This document shows, piece by piece, positions 24,958-37,896 of a stretch of DNA of 64,000 nucleotides (positions within the stretch are counted from its first letter, which is position 1; each line of letters starts with the position of its first letter). Location of the stretch: contig JAPWDM010000007.1 of assembly GCA_035578155.1 (NCBI GenBank), positions 37,980,413 through 38,044,412 of the forward strand, written 5' to 3'. The stretch comes from Brachynemurus nebulosus (Eukaryota > Arthropoda > Insecta > Neuroptera > Myrmeleontidae). The notes under the pieces were generated by a model, which ran no database searches, had not been told where the DNA came from, and saw only the letters and a list, made by a program, of their open reading frames with translations. Made by a program: the position numbers and the translations under genes.

Positions 24958-25577
24958 ATGAATTCATGAACTGCTACACTTTGAAACATGCGCACAAATG
25001 ATATTCATAACCTTATAAAAAAACATCGTACCATATGAGTGCTGTGTTAGAACAAAGTTACTGTTTAATCTCTCGGAGATAGATGCCGTTGGAAACGACA
25101 ATCCCACATCTATCCTTTGAGACGTTAAAAGACATATATCAAAAATATAAATAACTAATTAAACAAATAAAATAAAGACTGAAAAATATTTTTTCTTCTA
25201 AGATACCTAAAAAAATATCAGTTATTTAAATTAATATTTAAAATAATTGAAGCATTTGTGCTGTGATTGTTTTTTCGCTCGGCTCATTTTTATAGGGGAT
25301 CAATTAAATTAGTAACTGAAGCATAATTAAAATTATTATAATGAGTATACAATACATTTTTTTTTTTTGGAAAAAAATTTAAAAAGATTTACAATAAAAA
25401 GCAAATCAAATAATTATTATCTGTCCAATTAAATATATATTATAATTATATAAAAATTATTCTGTGTGAAAATTGTAAATGAATGTAATAATATTTTTGA
25501 TTAAAATAACTACCACTACCCAACATCACACATCATAAAACATTATAGTTAAGGGTGTCGTCTTGGTCTACATTTAA

Positions 25578-25687
25578 CACTTTGACGGTCATAACCTAAA
25601 ATGATAAAACACCCAACTAGTAGACATGGTATGTGAGTTAGTAAGGTTTCAACGTGACGTCTTATGGCGTCAATGAGCGTCAAAGTG
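25578..25687. mobile_element. 110-bp TTAA-flanked MITE
   Basis: TTAA on each side. Ends CACTTTGACGGTCAT and inverted ATGAGCGTCAAAGTG. TTAA target choice is typical of piggyBac-type elements. Noncoding. Confidence 0.75.
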
Positions 25688-25699
25688 TTAAAAAACATC

Positions 25700-28600
25700 A
25701 GTTCTTTTTAATTTCATATTTGTATTTCATGACATTTCTGAAGTGTTGTATAAAATTGGTGAGAGAAAATCAAATATTTCAAATTTTACAACCACTTTGA
25801 GATTAGTAAACAAAAATTTTAAACGTGATTTTCTTGTAAATATATTTTTTGAAGCGATCTGCCGAAAACTTAAAGATTTCAAAAAAAAAAAAAAAATGAC
25901 AAAAATATCCAAAAAAATATGACAAAAAACAACCAAATTTTTATAGCAAACATTAAAAATGTGTGTTAATACGGAATAATATCTTGTTAAAACAACATTC
26001 CTGAAATGTTGTGAAATCGATTTTAGGAAAGTCCACACAAGACTGGTGCCCTTAAATACTATCTCTATCATCCAATCAGGACACACTATCAATTCACTAA
26101 TTCGTATCACTAACAAGTAATGCGTGGAACAGAAATTCAACATGTCATACATTTGTGCTGTCAATTATTACATAATTACTATAATAGTGCAGAAATATTT
26201 TTCTTTATTCTTCCATTTTATTAACCTAGCGAAACAGGAATAATTTAACATCAACAAGAATATTTGATGTGTACGAAAAATTCAGTATCACACAATCATA
26301 AATGTCTTCCTATGTGTATAAAAATTTATTCACCTTAACATTAACTAGAGATAAATTAAGTAATAAAATAAAACGAATAAAGCTCATGCAAATATTTTAA
26401 AAAAAAAATTTCCTTTGTAAAAAATTATACATATTACATATAATTATATCTATAAAAAAAAATTATATTTAAGAATACGAAGACAAAGCACATAATATAT
26501 CAAAATATTTATAATTATTGAAATGTACATTATTAAATTGATAAATGTAATTAAAATTTGCTAATTAAGGAGAACACAGAACGGTAAAATCAACTAATAT
26601 TTTAGATAATTGATAGTATTTATCGTTATCAAATTAAATGTCGCTGTTATACAATAATAAAACGTAAATAACACACGATTTTGTTTTAAATAAATATTTT
26701 TTTTATGCAAACATATAAAATATTTAAAGAAACTCACTTACCCTTGTATACTAAAACTAAAATACCTAGCTTATTTTTTGTAGCTAAAATTATTAAAAAA
26801 AAATTTTTTTCGTTGAAATTGTCATTGTTGTAAACGGTGCATTGTTGAATAATTTATTCAGATTTTGTTAGATTAAACAATTTCGACCCCATAAGGACTC
26901 ATCATTTATTTAAAATTACCAAAAACAGTTCCTTGCATTAAAAATTAATTTTTTAAAGATAAAATACATTTTTAATTTTTCTCGAAAACTAACCTACGTA
27001 GAATAATGGTTCAAAAATCCATCTTATGTGATTTTTTTCGTTCTTTCTGTAAAAAATTTGGAAAAGTTCGAATTTTGACAAATATTGATAAAAAATTGTG
27101 AATTATTCAACCCAGTTATCGATATTTATATCACACAAGAAAATTTCAGAGGGTTTAAAACACTGAATAAATCATTCAACAACTGTTTTACTATTATATT
27201 TAGTTGATTCAAATAGACTGATTTTTTTAAATCACGCATAATATTCGTTACAAATGCTATACGAAAATTTCATTTTAATATATATATTTTTTTTTAGATT
27301 TTTGTGATAAATGTATTACGCACCAAATACATATATATTTTTACTTGTTATAACGTCAAAAGAAAAATTTTCAAAATTGTTCGGATTGTTGAAATTGTGA
27401 ATATAGAATGCAAAAATAATTTTTTTTTTTCTTTCAGACTTGTTAGAAATTTTTTTATTTATTTATTAAATTGCATACAATATTAAGGGCATTTAATTTA
27501 CTAACTTCCCGGTTTTTTTTTTTTAAATTTATCTGTTTATTTTGACTTCTAATTTTCATCATTTTTTTCGTAACAACCCAACCCTTAAAATAATTTCTCT
27601 CAAAATTATTTTTTTTCAAAAAATTTTAAGCACTTTTTTTTTTTTTTAAACTGGCACCTAAAAAGAACGGTACTCTTAAAGAGTTTTATAAATAAAAAAA
27701 AACTTCGTTTTTAGTTAATTCACTTCTATATCCCTGGGTTCTTATTCATTTTTAGAATTTCGTCGTCAAAACCACAGAAATTAAACGTCCTTAATAAATT
27801 CTAGAAAATATTAAATATATAATATACCTAAATATTGTCCAATAAATATAACAAAAAAAATAAAATAAATAAATAAACTACGAGCTCTCACAAATCAAGC
27901 TTTAAAAAAAAAAAATATGAAAAAAAATATAATTAAATGTATTAAATTAATAATCGTAAATAATTTTATATTACTTGTTTTAAAAATAATTTTTCTTACC
28001 GACTGTGGGTTTATGTCAAATAATGTTAAAATATTGCAAATTTGTTACCAGGTATTAAAAAAAAAAATAATAAATTAGAAAAAAATGATATTTTTGTACG
28101 TAAATTAAAAAAGAAAATTAAAATAAAAAAAATAATTAATATAAATTTATTATTTATATTTAAAAAAAAAAAATCACTGTAATATCAATTCATGAAAGTT
28201 CTATCCGTAATCACACACCTAAAAATCTTACTTTGTTTCAACGACAAAAAAATGTTGAAACGTCCATTAAAAAAAAGATTTTGTTCCCCTCAAAAAAAAC
28301 TTGTAAATATTGCATAATTTTTATATCCATAATGTAATTATTTGTGAAATACATATTATATAAATTAAAAATAATATTATATTTAAGTAAAACTAACTTA
28401 AGTTACACAAAATTATGTATGTAATTATAATTTTCTATTTCTTAGATCACTTGTTATTGCAATTACGCTAAACAAAGTACATGCAAAATACTCTTAAAAT
28501 AAATATAAAATAGTTTATGTTAAATAAATTTTTGTCACTATTTAAACCAAAAAAAAAAAAAAAAAATTAAGATATAAAAAAAAAATGTTAAAAAATATTT

Positions 28601-29500
28601 TATACTTTTTTATATAGTCTGGGAGTTGGCATTGATTTTATTCCTAAAATATTCATGATTAAATTAATCGTAATAAAAATGGCAACTCTCCAGTTACTTA
28701 GGCTGTTTAAATTGTTTATTTAAATTGTAATTATTTTTCAAAAAAAATAAAAATTATTTAACATAAATTTATATATACATATAAACCAATGCTTAAGAAA
28801 TAAACTCAACTCGCTACATGATTTAATTTAACAAAATATTAAATAAGAATTTCCCTCCTTGCATTAAATGTATCATAATAGGGCTGTATAATTTAGTGTT
28901 TAAGGCAAACCTATCTCAAAATATGTAATTTCGAAAAGTCAAAAACACTACACAAATTATCATTCAATTAATATCATCTTATAAATATAGGCAATGTATA
29001 TAGCACATGTGTAAAGTAATAGTGACGCACTAATTGTAAGTCAAATTGTAAGTAAATATTCGTGTACTTAAGTCTAATATGCTCCGTTAACGAATTACAT
29101 ATTTTTATTTAAGCGAAGGTGCCAATGAAAGCACTAAAATATTTTGAAAAAATAATTCGTTCCAAACTAAAACTCGAACGCTGTTTTTGACTTTTGAAAT
29201 GATATTTATAAAAAAAAAAAAAAAAAAAATATTAAATTACTTAATGGTAATTTTTTCCCCAAAAAAGTCCAATGAAGCAATGTGAAAGTATTGTATCGTG
29301 CTGGCTTATAAAAATGCTCAGTAAATTTTTTCTCAAATACAAGATATTTATACATTAAATTTTTTTGTAATTAGACAAAATTTTATATATTTTCGTATTT
29401 GAGAGAAAAGCTTAATATTATTTATAAATAATCGAAATAATTCTATAAACGAGATTTAAGTAAATCTGAACATCTTTACGACAGATTACGAAATTTCTAT
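25700..29500. other. Very A+T-rich spacer between Gfrl and pion
   Basis: Long A and T runs. One 145-codon minus frame (26164-25727) lacks any recognisable motif and is probably chance. No gene supported. Confidence 0.5.
28618..28696. repeat. Decayed mini-hairpin related to MITE family A ends
   Basis: CTGGGAGTTGGCATTGATTT is mirrored by AATAAAAATGGCAACTCTCC, a match to the inner part of the family A terminal repeat. Likely a shrunken relic. Confidence 0.4.
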
Positions 29501-29520
29501 AGAATCGTTTAGTAACTAAT

Positions 29521-29787
29521 GATTAATAACAAGTAGCAAGTAAAAAGTATTAATAGAACACAAAAATACATAGCTGTGGTAGGAATGTATAGGTATGTGA
29601 AATAATAAATATCTGTCTAATTTTATATTCAAAATCGCACTATTACCATATCATAAAATATTTTAAAAACTGTAAATGGCATTTATTTTTATTACTTTAC
29701 ATACCTATATATACCTACCACAGCTATGTATTTTTCTGTTCTACTAATGCGCTCTAATTGCTACCTGAGGCTACTAATCACTAATCA
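29521..29787. repeat. 267-bp hairpin, arms about 100 bp
   Basis: AATACATAGCTGTGGTAGGA and flanks on the left pair with TACCACAGCTATGTATTTTT and flanks on the right. The arms keep pairing out to GATTAAT.. / ..ACTAATC. No coding frame. Confidence 0.75.
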
Positions 29788-30574
29788 CTAACTGCTGATG
29801 TCCGCATAATGTTGATAATATTTAATAAGACTGAACAAGTTTCGAATAAATAACACAAAAATTTCGAAAATCACATCAATATTCTCGTTTTTAGAAATAT
29901 TGTCAATAAATATTAATTCAATATCTTTCACAATATATTTAATATATACGTAAAATGAAATTATATAAATGAATTGGTCAATAATAAAAATTCACACTAA
30001 TTTTTAAAGGTAACCTTCATTATTTCCTAAATACGTTGTTGAATATTTTTGAAACTATTATGCGCCTGATCAAATTATAGTTATTAGATTTGTAAATTTA
30101 GCAAATTTGTAAGATTTTTTTTTCTTTTTGAAAGAAGAAAATCATATGTTTAAAATAACATGTTGTGTTTTATTTACTGATATTCCATTTTCCTCTAACA
30201 AAACTGATCATAATTTTACGGTGATGTGGCAATATGCATCGTTTAGTACAGTACTATAGGTTTATACTCAGGTTTTAATTTCAAAAAATTAATAAGAAAG
30301 TAAAGGAAACAAAATAAATATAATTGGTAACCTTTCTTGGAATTTAATAATTACTAAGTCTTTAACATACCACCTTAGCATTTTAAATAAAATTCTTACT
30401 TCGTTCCAAGCTACAAGACGGTTTTTGTTTGAATAATTAGAAGATAAATAAAAAGTAAGATCAGAAGAAAAAGGTAAGGGATTCTTACAGAAACGACTTC
30501 TGCACTCATATACGTTCCTTTAACATAAAAAATTTTCGTGACATCATTAAATTAGTTATTGAGGTGTGAAATTT

Positions 30575-31203
30575 TGGCTAACTTCAAAAATGCATCACTG
30601 CATCACAACGAAATGCACACAGTCAAAAGTTCAAAAACGCATCAGACGCATCACAACGAAAAATCGAAAGTTCATTTTTGCATTTGATGCGTCAAAACAA
30701 TGAATCAAGAAATTTGATGATGCGTGTCCAAGATGCATGTCATATGTACAATGTAGAATTATAACTACTTGCCATATTATATAGGTATTAACACCAACAG
30801 GAATAATTCCGAAAAACAAATTGTTGAAAAAGATGAATGTATTTACCTTTGATTAAAATTATTTAAACTATTTGGATACATCTTGTACTCAAAATAGGTA
30901 TGTAACATTTTTTATTCGAATAATTTCAATATTTTCAATTTCAAGTAAGTTCAAGTTGAAATTCAAAGATAATATACCTATACAAGGGCTGTATTGCTAT
31001 ATTATCTATAGTCTATTATGCTACATTATCTGTCTTATCTATAGCCAAATCAGAGACTAAATGATGCCAATATCCCGTTCAAAAACATCTAATGTGCATC
31101 AAATTTCAAGAGAGCATCAGCAGCGCATCATGTAGTATTAGACGTATCAGAAAAGTCATGATGCTGCATCGATGCGGTAAAGTTTACATTTTTGAAGTTA
31201 CCC
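30575..31203 (+). repeat. GCATCA-rich inverted-repeat element, copy 1 (629 bp)
   Basis: Terminal sequence GGCTAACTTCAAAAATGCAT pairs with inverted TTTACATTTTTGAAGTTACC. Both ends are rich in GATGCATC/GCATCA motifs. A reverse-oriented copy occurs at 39592-40199. No coding frame; no clear target duplication. Confidence 0.8.
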
Positions 31204-31930
31204 TTTTAATTTTTCTTTCTAGAATTATTCCCAGCAGGGACATAATTGTGACCCCATAGGGCACCCACCGTATATGTACATGTTATGAAATAAAAATACA
31301 AAAAAGAAATCTTCCGGAAAGCCTACACCGGACGATATCCCAAAAATCATTTCAAAAAACTTTCCAATTATATTTTGAAATAAAAAATATTAATGGAAGA
31401 AAACCAGAAAAAAATATTAATTTTTTGATCTTCGGAAACGAACCATACATTACAAAGGTCATTTCAATTTTTATTCAAAGATAAAAAAAAAAAAATAATA
31501 GATAATTAAAATAGTAAAAGATCCTAATTCAAAAACAAAGTTACCTTGGTTTTAATCAATGTATTATAATTATTTATAATAAAAGATACGATAAGACAAT
31601 ATAACAAAAAAAAAAACATTATAATTAAACCTGTACAAAGAAAATATTCGTTAATTACGTGTGATAAAATTTTGAAAATATTCTTTATCGCATCAATTCT
31701 GTTTAATGTTGATTACTTATTATCACGTTCAGAATTTTCCAAATTGTAAATTTAAATATTGTTTGAAAACAAGTACATTGAGAAAATCGATTCGTTTGAA
31801 AGGAAAAACAGCTGTTACATTTGTGTGAAAGCGTGGAAATTCGACTCGTGTACAGTTGCATATGAGATATCGCGGTGTGTGAAACAAGTCAGCAATTTTA
31901 AATTAACACAATCGATTAGATTTTTTTGGT

Positions 31931-34900
31931 ATGGTTTTTGTGAATAATTTACCATCATTATTATGGGAATTATTATTTAAAAATAATCAAAAAGGTACTG
32001 TATACAGTATATTGTTTGAAAATTTTCTGACGATTTTTATCGTATCGGAATCATCACATTTGTATTTCGTTTTAATATTAATCAATAATTGAATTTGCGC
32101 ATGCGTTTGTTTACTTCGCCACTTCGTATCATTATAAATATTTAAAATATAAACAATAGACGTTAGGAAAATAGAAGATTTTCTTCGAAAAAATTATATC
32201 AAATGCTTTTTCTCCCGTTTAAGGGAAATTTCTGACTGTAAAACATTGCATTTTGTAAACTTCGTAAACATCGCTTCCTCAAAAAAACCTTCCAAAATTT
32301 CCCTTTGGCCCACTATTGTTGGAATTAAAAATTAATTAATGGGAAATACTTTTTTTAAATATTTTCTGTTTTTTTCATTTAAAATTACTAAAAATAACTC
32401 ATTATATAATTAAAACAAAAAAGAAAATTCATGATAAAAAACTGACCTTCAACTAATATTTCACAGTTTTCAAAAGTAAATTACAAATATGCCATACATC
32501 AGCATTTGTGATTTTATTTTTTAAGGGGAGGTTTACTTGAGAGTCGTTAAAAAAAATCTATTTTTTTTTTTTGCAGAAATTGGTAGCTAATTATGTGTAG
32601 AATATGTTCCCAAAGTGATTTTGCTGAAAGTAATTTAAAGGAAGGTTTACTTGAGATTTGATAAAAAAAAAATCGTTTTTTTTTGCCGAAATTGATAGCA
32701 AATTATGTGTAGAATATGTTCCCAAAGTGATTTTACTGAAAATAATTTAAAAACAAGATTCTTGCACATTAACCGAATCCAACTTTCTAAAAAAAAAAAA
32801 TTCAATTAACGTAGTTCACGCAATAATGAGTATTAAATATAAAATTTTGAAAATACGTTTCTTTATATATATTTTATAATATCTCGGAACTACATTTTTG
32901 GAACTGGTGGACACGATAACTCAAAAACTATTCCATAGATCCTTTTTTTTAATTTTTTATTTTCAAGATAATTCAATTCTTCGGCACCTCTACCTAAGTT
33001 CGATACACTTGCAATATTTTTTTTATTTTTAAATTTACTTTAAAGAGCGAAAAATAAGACAAAAATCGTAATCAAAGGTTCAAACATCTGCCATTTTTTT
33101 TCTTTCAGCAATTTATTGATATTATAGGTAAAGGTGCCGGTACTCTTCATATATTTTATAAATCTTTTTTGTTTTTGGATTTCGGTGGTTTATTACCGGC
33201 GCTAGGATGTCCACCAACAAGGCATTGGATTTTCGGATTGTCACACTGCACTATCTATAAAATAGACACTTTTTTATGTAGTTTAATACTTAATAAATAT
33301 GTGCACAAAATTTGAAATTTATATTTACTTCCGTTCTTGAGAAAAAAATTCTAGCAAAATACATAATTTTTAAGGATTGTCGAGTAAACCTCCCATTAAA
33401 TGTTTTTAAAGAGTTAAAGTTCATTGAAATTTTTGTTGTCATTTAATCCATAGTAGTAGAACTTTCGGTATGTTTTGGGAATTCCCCTATTAGCTGTATT
33501 ACCTGCCCACGTAAAAGTTCTCTTAGGCTTCCAAAAAAAGCATAATGTCGTTCGAAGCATCTAATTAATCGTATATCCCATCTGTTTCGTTCAGGTGAAG
33601 CGCGAAAATGGCGAATTTTAGGCCAAGAACAAGATGGAAGCATATTATTCACGTGGATTCATATATGCCCGGAAAATCCAGTACCCGCGAGTAGGATTGG
33701 AATTTATTCGTACACCAAAAACACACTGAACACTGTCTACTGTTTTGATAATATTGTAAATACAATTCAAGCCTCGGTCAATGCGGATCACACATTATTG
33801 GCGTTCGTTATGAAAGATCCGGAACGGGAAAATAATGAAAGTGACCTGGTGGATATCTATAAGCCGTGTATCGTTGAAATTAACACAAAGGAGAAACGTA
33901 ATGTGCATTATTTAAATATTGCACGACCGAAACAAATAATGGTACAATTTCTATATCGTAAACAGAAGAAAATTACCGATCGAAATTCACGGGAAAAACT
34001 AGTATTTTTTATACATCAAGAAGGTACAACACTACAACGAAAAAACGTACTAAAACCTCAACTAATTATATCACAATTATATTTTTCAGCAATTTTGTTA
34101 TACAATCTAGAGTTAACGCGAAAACACGAAGAGGATTCCGACTGGGTGTTAGATAAAGATATTATCAGTTCTGAATGTTTGGTACGAACGTTCATTTGGG
34201 CGCAATGGGACCCGGTACATCAGTCATTATTTTACATACATTTTCGCAAACCTGTTAAAAGTTTAGTTGAAGGCGAAGAGACGGATAAAAATTTAGAACG
34301 AATGATCTCGTCACCCACCCTATCTGGCCTTCAGTTCCATGATGATTTACCACATGAGACTGTTGTAAGTTTTTATTAATTACTAGCCGTACCCGCGACG
34401 TTGTTCGCGCAAAGCATTGTTATAAACTCAATGAGAAGTATGTAAGTGTAATAATTATACAGAACTTGCAAAGAATAATAATTTTTTTGTAATGCATGCA
34501 CATGCTAAAAATGGTTTTTCTATTTTTCCGTGGGAATGAGGAATTTTCCCGGAGTAAAAAGTATCTTAAATGTTGACCCAAGTAATAGGTTATCACCACA
34601 CGAAATTTCATCAAAATCCGTGCAATAGTTTTTGCGTAATACGTGCACATGCACAAAATGGTTTTTCTATTTTTCCGTGGGAATAAGGCATTTTCCCGGA
34701 GTAAAAAGTATCTTAAATGTTGCCCTAGGTAATAAGTTATCACCACACCAAATTTTATTAAAATGTGTCCAATAGTTTTTGCCTAATGTGTGCACATGCT
34801 CAAAATGGTTTTTCCATTTTTCCGTGAGAATGAGAAATTTTCCCGGAGTAAAAAGTATTTTAGATGTTGACCCAGGTAATAAGTTATCATCACACCAAAT

Positions 34901-37893
34901 TTCATTAAAATCCATCCATAAATTTGCGTGATGCGTGAACATACAGACAGACAGACAGACAAAAATTCTAAAAATCGCTGTTTTTGTATCTACATCGATA
35001 ACTATTTACAGTACCAGTACAATTTTCAAAAAATATTCCATGTACAGAAATGGTCTCATTACAATTTTATTATATGTATAGATTTATCGATGTTTTCAAA
35101 ATTTTAACGATAAGATGTTAATGGCTCCGGGCAAAAAATAAACTTAACGGTCCTGGCCGCCTTCAAATGAAAAAATATTTTTAATTTTTTTACATTTCAG
35201 AAATGAGAACAATAATGTCCCTGTCGCAGAATCTGCATAATATGGCTAATTTCGAAATATTGGATACTGGCGGATATCATATAACAACCTGTATCCATTT
35301 AAAATAGTTTAACGAAACCCAACCTAACCCAACGGAAAACTAACTGAAACTAAACGAAACGATAGGTAACGTACGTTAAGTTAGGTTAGATTGGAATTAG
35401 TTAGGTTGGGTTAGGTTTCGTTTATGTTAGTTAAGGTTAGTTTTCGATTAGGTTAGATTAGGTTACGTTTTGTTTAGGTTAGGTGTGGTTAGGTTAGGTT
35501 TACGTACGACCCACTATATACCAACTGTGACACGTCTCATTCGTTATCGAAAGTTTTCGGTATCGATAATCACTTAATAGTTTTAAATTTTACGTATCTT
35601 ATGTAAAAATAATCGTAATTATACAATTAAATTACTGAAACAACTACGTGATATTTTCTTCCATGTTTTCGTTTTTAGTTAAATATTCCATTAAATCTTC
35701 CACAACTGCCGCACGCGGGCGTTAAACCTTGTGGAATCTACGCGGACGACGTAATTCCACTTCGAATTCATGACTGTTCATTAGATTTATGTATACTATC
35801 GGATCCAAAAGGTATCGTGTGCATCTGCCATCACTACCTCTATGAACCTTTGGAAACGATTTCAATGACTAATGGACCATCATTCTCGGGCAATAATTCC
35901 AACGGAACCGTACACTTAGCATACTCGATAACGTTACTTCATCATGGCTGTGTTTTACATTGCGTAGTACCTGGAATCAAATGGACGGAGGCAAAGGCAA
36001 TTCGTCCAACATTTGCATTGTATGGCGGTAAGTCCAGTGAAGTCTACCGTAGCGCTCGTAAAATTTAAACAGAAGCATTTTTTTTTAGAGCATCATATGA
36101 TCGTTTTTGTTCCGGGGCTTTTCACACATTTATTGGATATAGGAACTAGTCACGAACCAATGTGCCATATTTTAACGTCACCCAGTATTTTACCCAGTAC
36201 AGACACTCAGTATCATATAGTCCCGTTGTTAAATTTTGGTAAAAATGTCGCGTTAAATTTAATTACCCTAGATCTAGTCACACTGTCGATCACAACGTCA
36301 CAACTAATAGAAACATTCAAAACGGAACAATCTGTTGACAATAAAATCGCCATTTTACATTATCTACTTGTTCATCGGGGAGAATTCGACTCAGTGGCTG
36401 AGGTAACTAAAACACATATTTTGCCAAGCAACCTTTTTGTTTTAATTCAATTGATTTTTAGCTAATATCGATCCTCGTTGAAAAACCGATGCCCCTAACA
36501 ATAACTAAAGTTTTAAAAGAATTCCTAATAGCTGGGGCGTATGCCACATCTCAAAGAAACCTTCCGGGTGACGCACTACAACTAATCAATTTATTGCCGA
36601 TCTCCACGATGGTTCCAAATAAAGACATCGAAACAAAAATCAATAAAGTAACCATCAAATTAACGCAAGAAGTTCTCTGGAATACCGCAATGATGCTTCT
36701 GTCACCTCAACAAAGAATCGTCCCGTATCGAGGTGATATGTGGACGAGACTATGGGAACAATTGGCGAACATTGGAAAGGGTCGAGTACGATTCAAAACC
36801 AGTCAAGTCTCAGACAAACTGATCATTTCGTTGGTCTGTTACCAACCGGAAGCCTTATCCCGATGTAGTACCCCACTGTCCCCAGGTGGTCCACTAGTTG
36901 GATCCAGTTCATTTGGCGAAATCGCATCTTCGTTGGGCCAATCACGAAAATGTGCCGATTCATTGCCGTTCTATGAAATTGAAAGTTGTACGGCCAGTAA
37001 ACAAGAACATATTATTTCGGTGAATTTGCGAGAATTATCGATGCATTTGTTGAAACAAACGGCTGATGGCAAAGGAAGCAGTGGGGGCAGCACAAATTTC
37101 AGCATGAACCGAATGTGGCAATCGCAGCAGACACCAATGCATGTCCACGCTGTTGCAACACGATACGTGGCCGCTCAACTTGAAATGTCGAAACTTTTGT
37201 GTCAGTTGTTATGCAAAGCCGCGGGAATTTCGACCAGAAATGATTCAGAGAAAGGATTTATGTTTATGTAAGTGTTTCAATATAAAAAAAATTGAATTGT
37301 TTCTAAATTTTCGTTAAATTTTCAGAGACCAACTCGATGACACAACAAGGTACATCCTCTTCACACTGCTAGAACGCTACTACTTATCCGTGGAATCATT
37401 GGCGTTCCCACTACCTCAAGGATTCAATTCGTTTTTTGCCTTTTTGGGCTATCGTGTGCTCACATTTCCCATGTTTATGCAATACGTAAAACGGAATGTC
37501 TTCGAACTTCAGGTGGACGTCATGAAAATCATCATGGCAGATATTGACGATAGCAAAGAAGGTGTGAATCGAAAATTGAAATTATTAAGTCTATTACCTC
37601 GGTCAAGGGCTAAGAGACTTCTAAGTCAATGGGGTCATCCGGTCTCGTTAATGATACGAGCACGCGAACACGCTCTCAATATCCTGTCAGGCGTTGAAGG
37701 TCAACAACCGAGGACGCATTCGTTGCAACGAACACGAGTTAATCAACTAGGTCTGGCCGCGTTTCCTTCAGCCGATCGCTTATCACCATTAGACACGTTT
37801 TTGGATTTACTTACCGCTAAAGCCAGTTTAACTGATTTAGACTTTGGACTACTTATTGAAGCGACCATCACATCGACGGAAGAGTTTTTATAA
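31931..37893 (+). CDS. pion: Protein Pigeon / gamma-secretase-activating protein (GSAP) homologue
   Basis: Seven exons joined in phase: 31931-31994, 33595-34023, 34090-34364, 35679-36027, 36089-36402, 36462-37267, 37326-37893; 934 residues. The N-terminal half matches the GSAP beta-propeller-like region: DGSILFTW, then the marker phrase IWAQWDPVHQSLFYIHFRKP. The C-terminal part matches the GSAP C-terminal domain (SLAFPLPQGFNSFFAFLGYR, then KLKLLSLLPRSRAKRLLSQW). The tiny first exon (21 codons plus one base) was chosen because it has an ATG, an open frame, a GT donor and the right phase for the next exon; its GTACTG donor is only moderate. GSAP in mammals binds gamma-secretase and the APP C-terminal fragment; Drosophila pigeon was named for a memory phenotype. 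Intron 1 holds a TTAA-flanked MITE and intron 3 a tandem repeat. The gene converges with ABHD18. Confidence 0.9.
32525..33395. mobile_element. 871-bp TTAA-flanked MITE in pion intron 1
   Basis: Ends GGGGAGGTTTACTTGAGAGT and inverted counterpart (..TCGAGTAAACCTCCCA), flanked by TTAA at 32521-32524 and 33396-33399. The left part contains a tandem duplication of about 118 bp (32525-32758) sharing TGTGTAGAATATGTTCCCAA. No coding frame. It accounts for over half of pion intron 1. Confidence 0.75.
34381..35090. repeat. Interspersed repeat with three tandem 148-bp units, pion intron 3
   Basis: Starts TACTAGCCGTACCCGCGACG and ends after a CAGACAGACAGACAGACA run and TTTTATTATATGTATAGATT. Three units with a period of about 148 bp each contain ATGGTTTTTC.ATTTTTCCGT and CCGGAGTAAAAAGTAT. 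This looks like a common insect interspersed repeat; the class is not resolved. Confidence 0.65.
35300..35515. repeat. Degenerate TTAGGT/AACCTA-rich tract, pion intron 3
   Basis: Many imperfect GGTTAGGTTAG units on the plus strand, preceded by AACCCAACCTAACCC in the opposite sense. It resembles the arthropod telomere repeat TTAGG but is too degenerate to be a true telomeric insertion. Confidence 0.6.
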
Positions 37894-37896
37894 GAT

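Noticed and set aside
25727..26164. 145-codon minus-strand frame in the Gfrl-pion spacer
   Set aside because: No recognisable motif, Phe/Leu/Ile-rich composition from A+T-rich DNA, and no splice or promoter context.
33443..33652. 69-codon minus frame
   Set aside because: It is the antisense shadow of pion exon 2.
34420..34942. Minus-strand frames with repeated YYLGQHLRYFLLREN
   Set aside because: The repetition reflects the 148-bp tandem DNA repeat, not a protein repeat; the frame lies in a pion intron.
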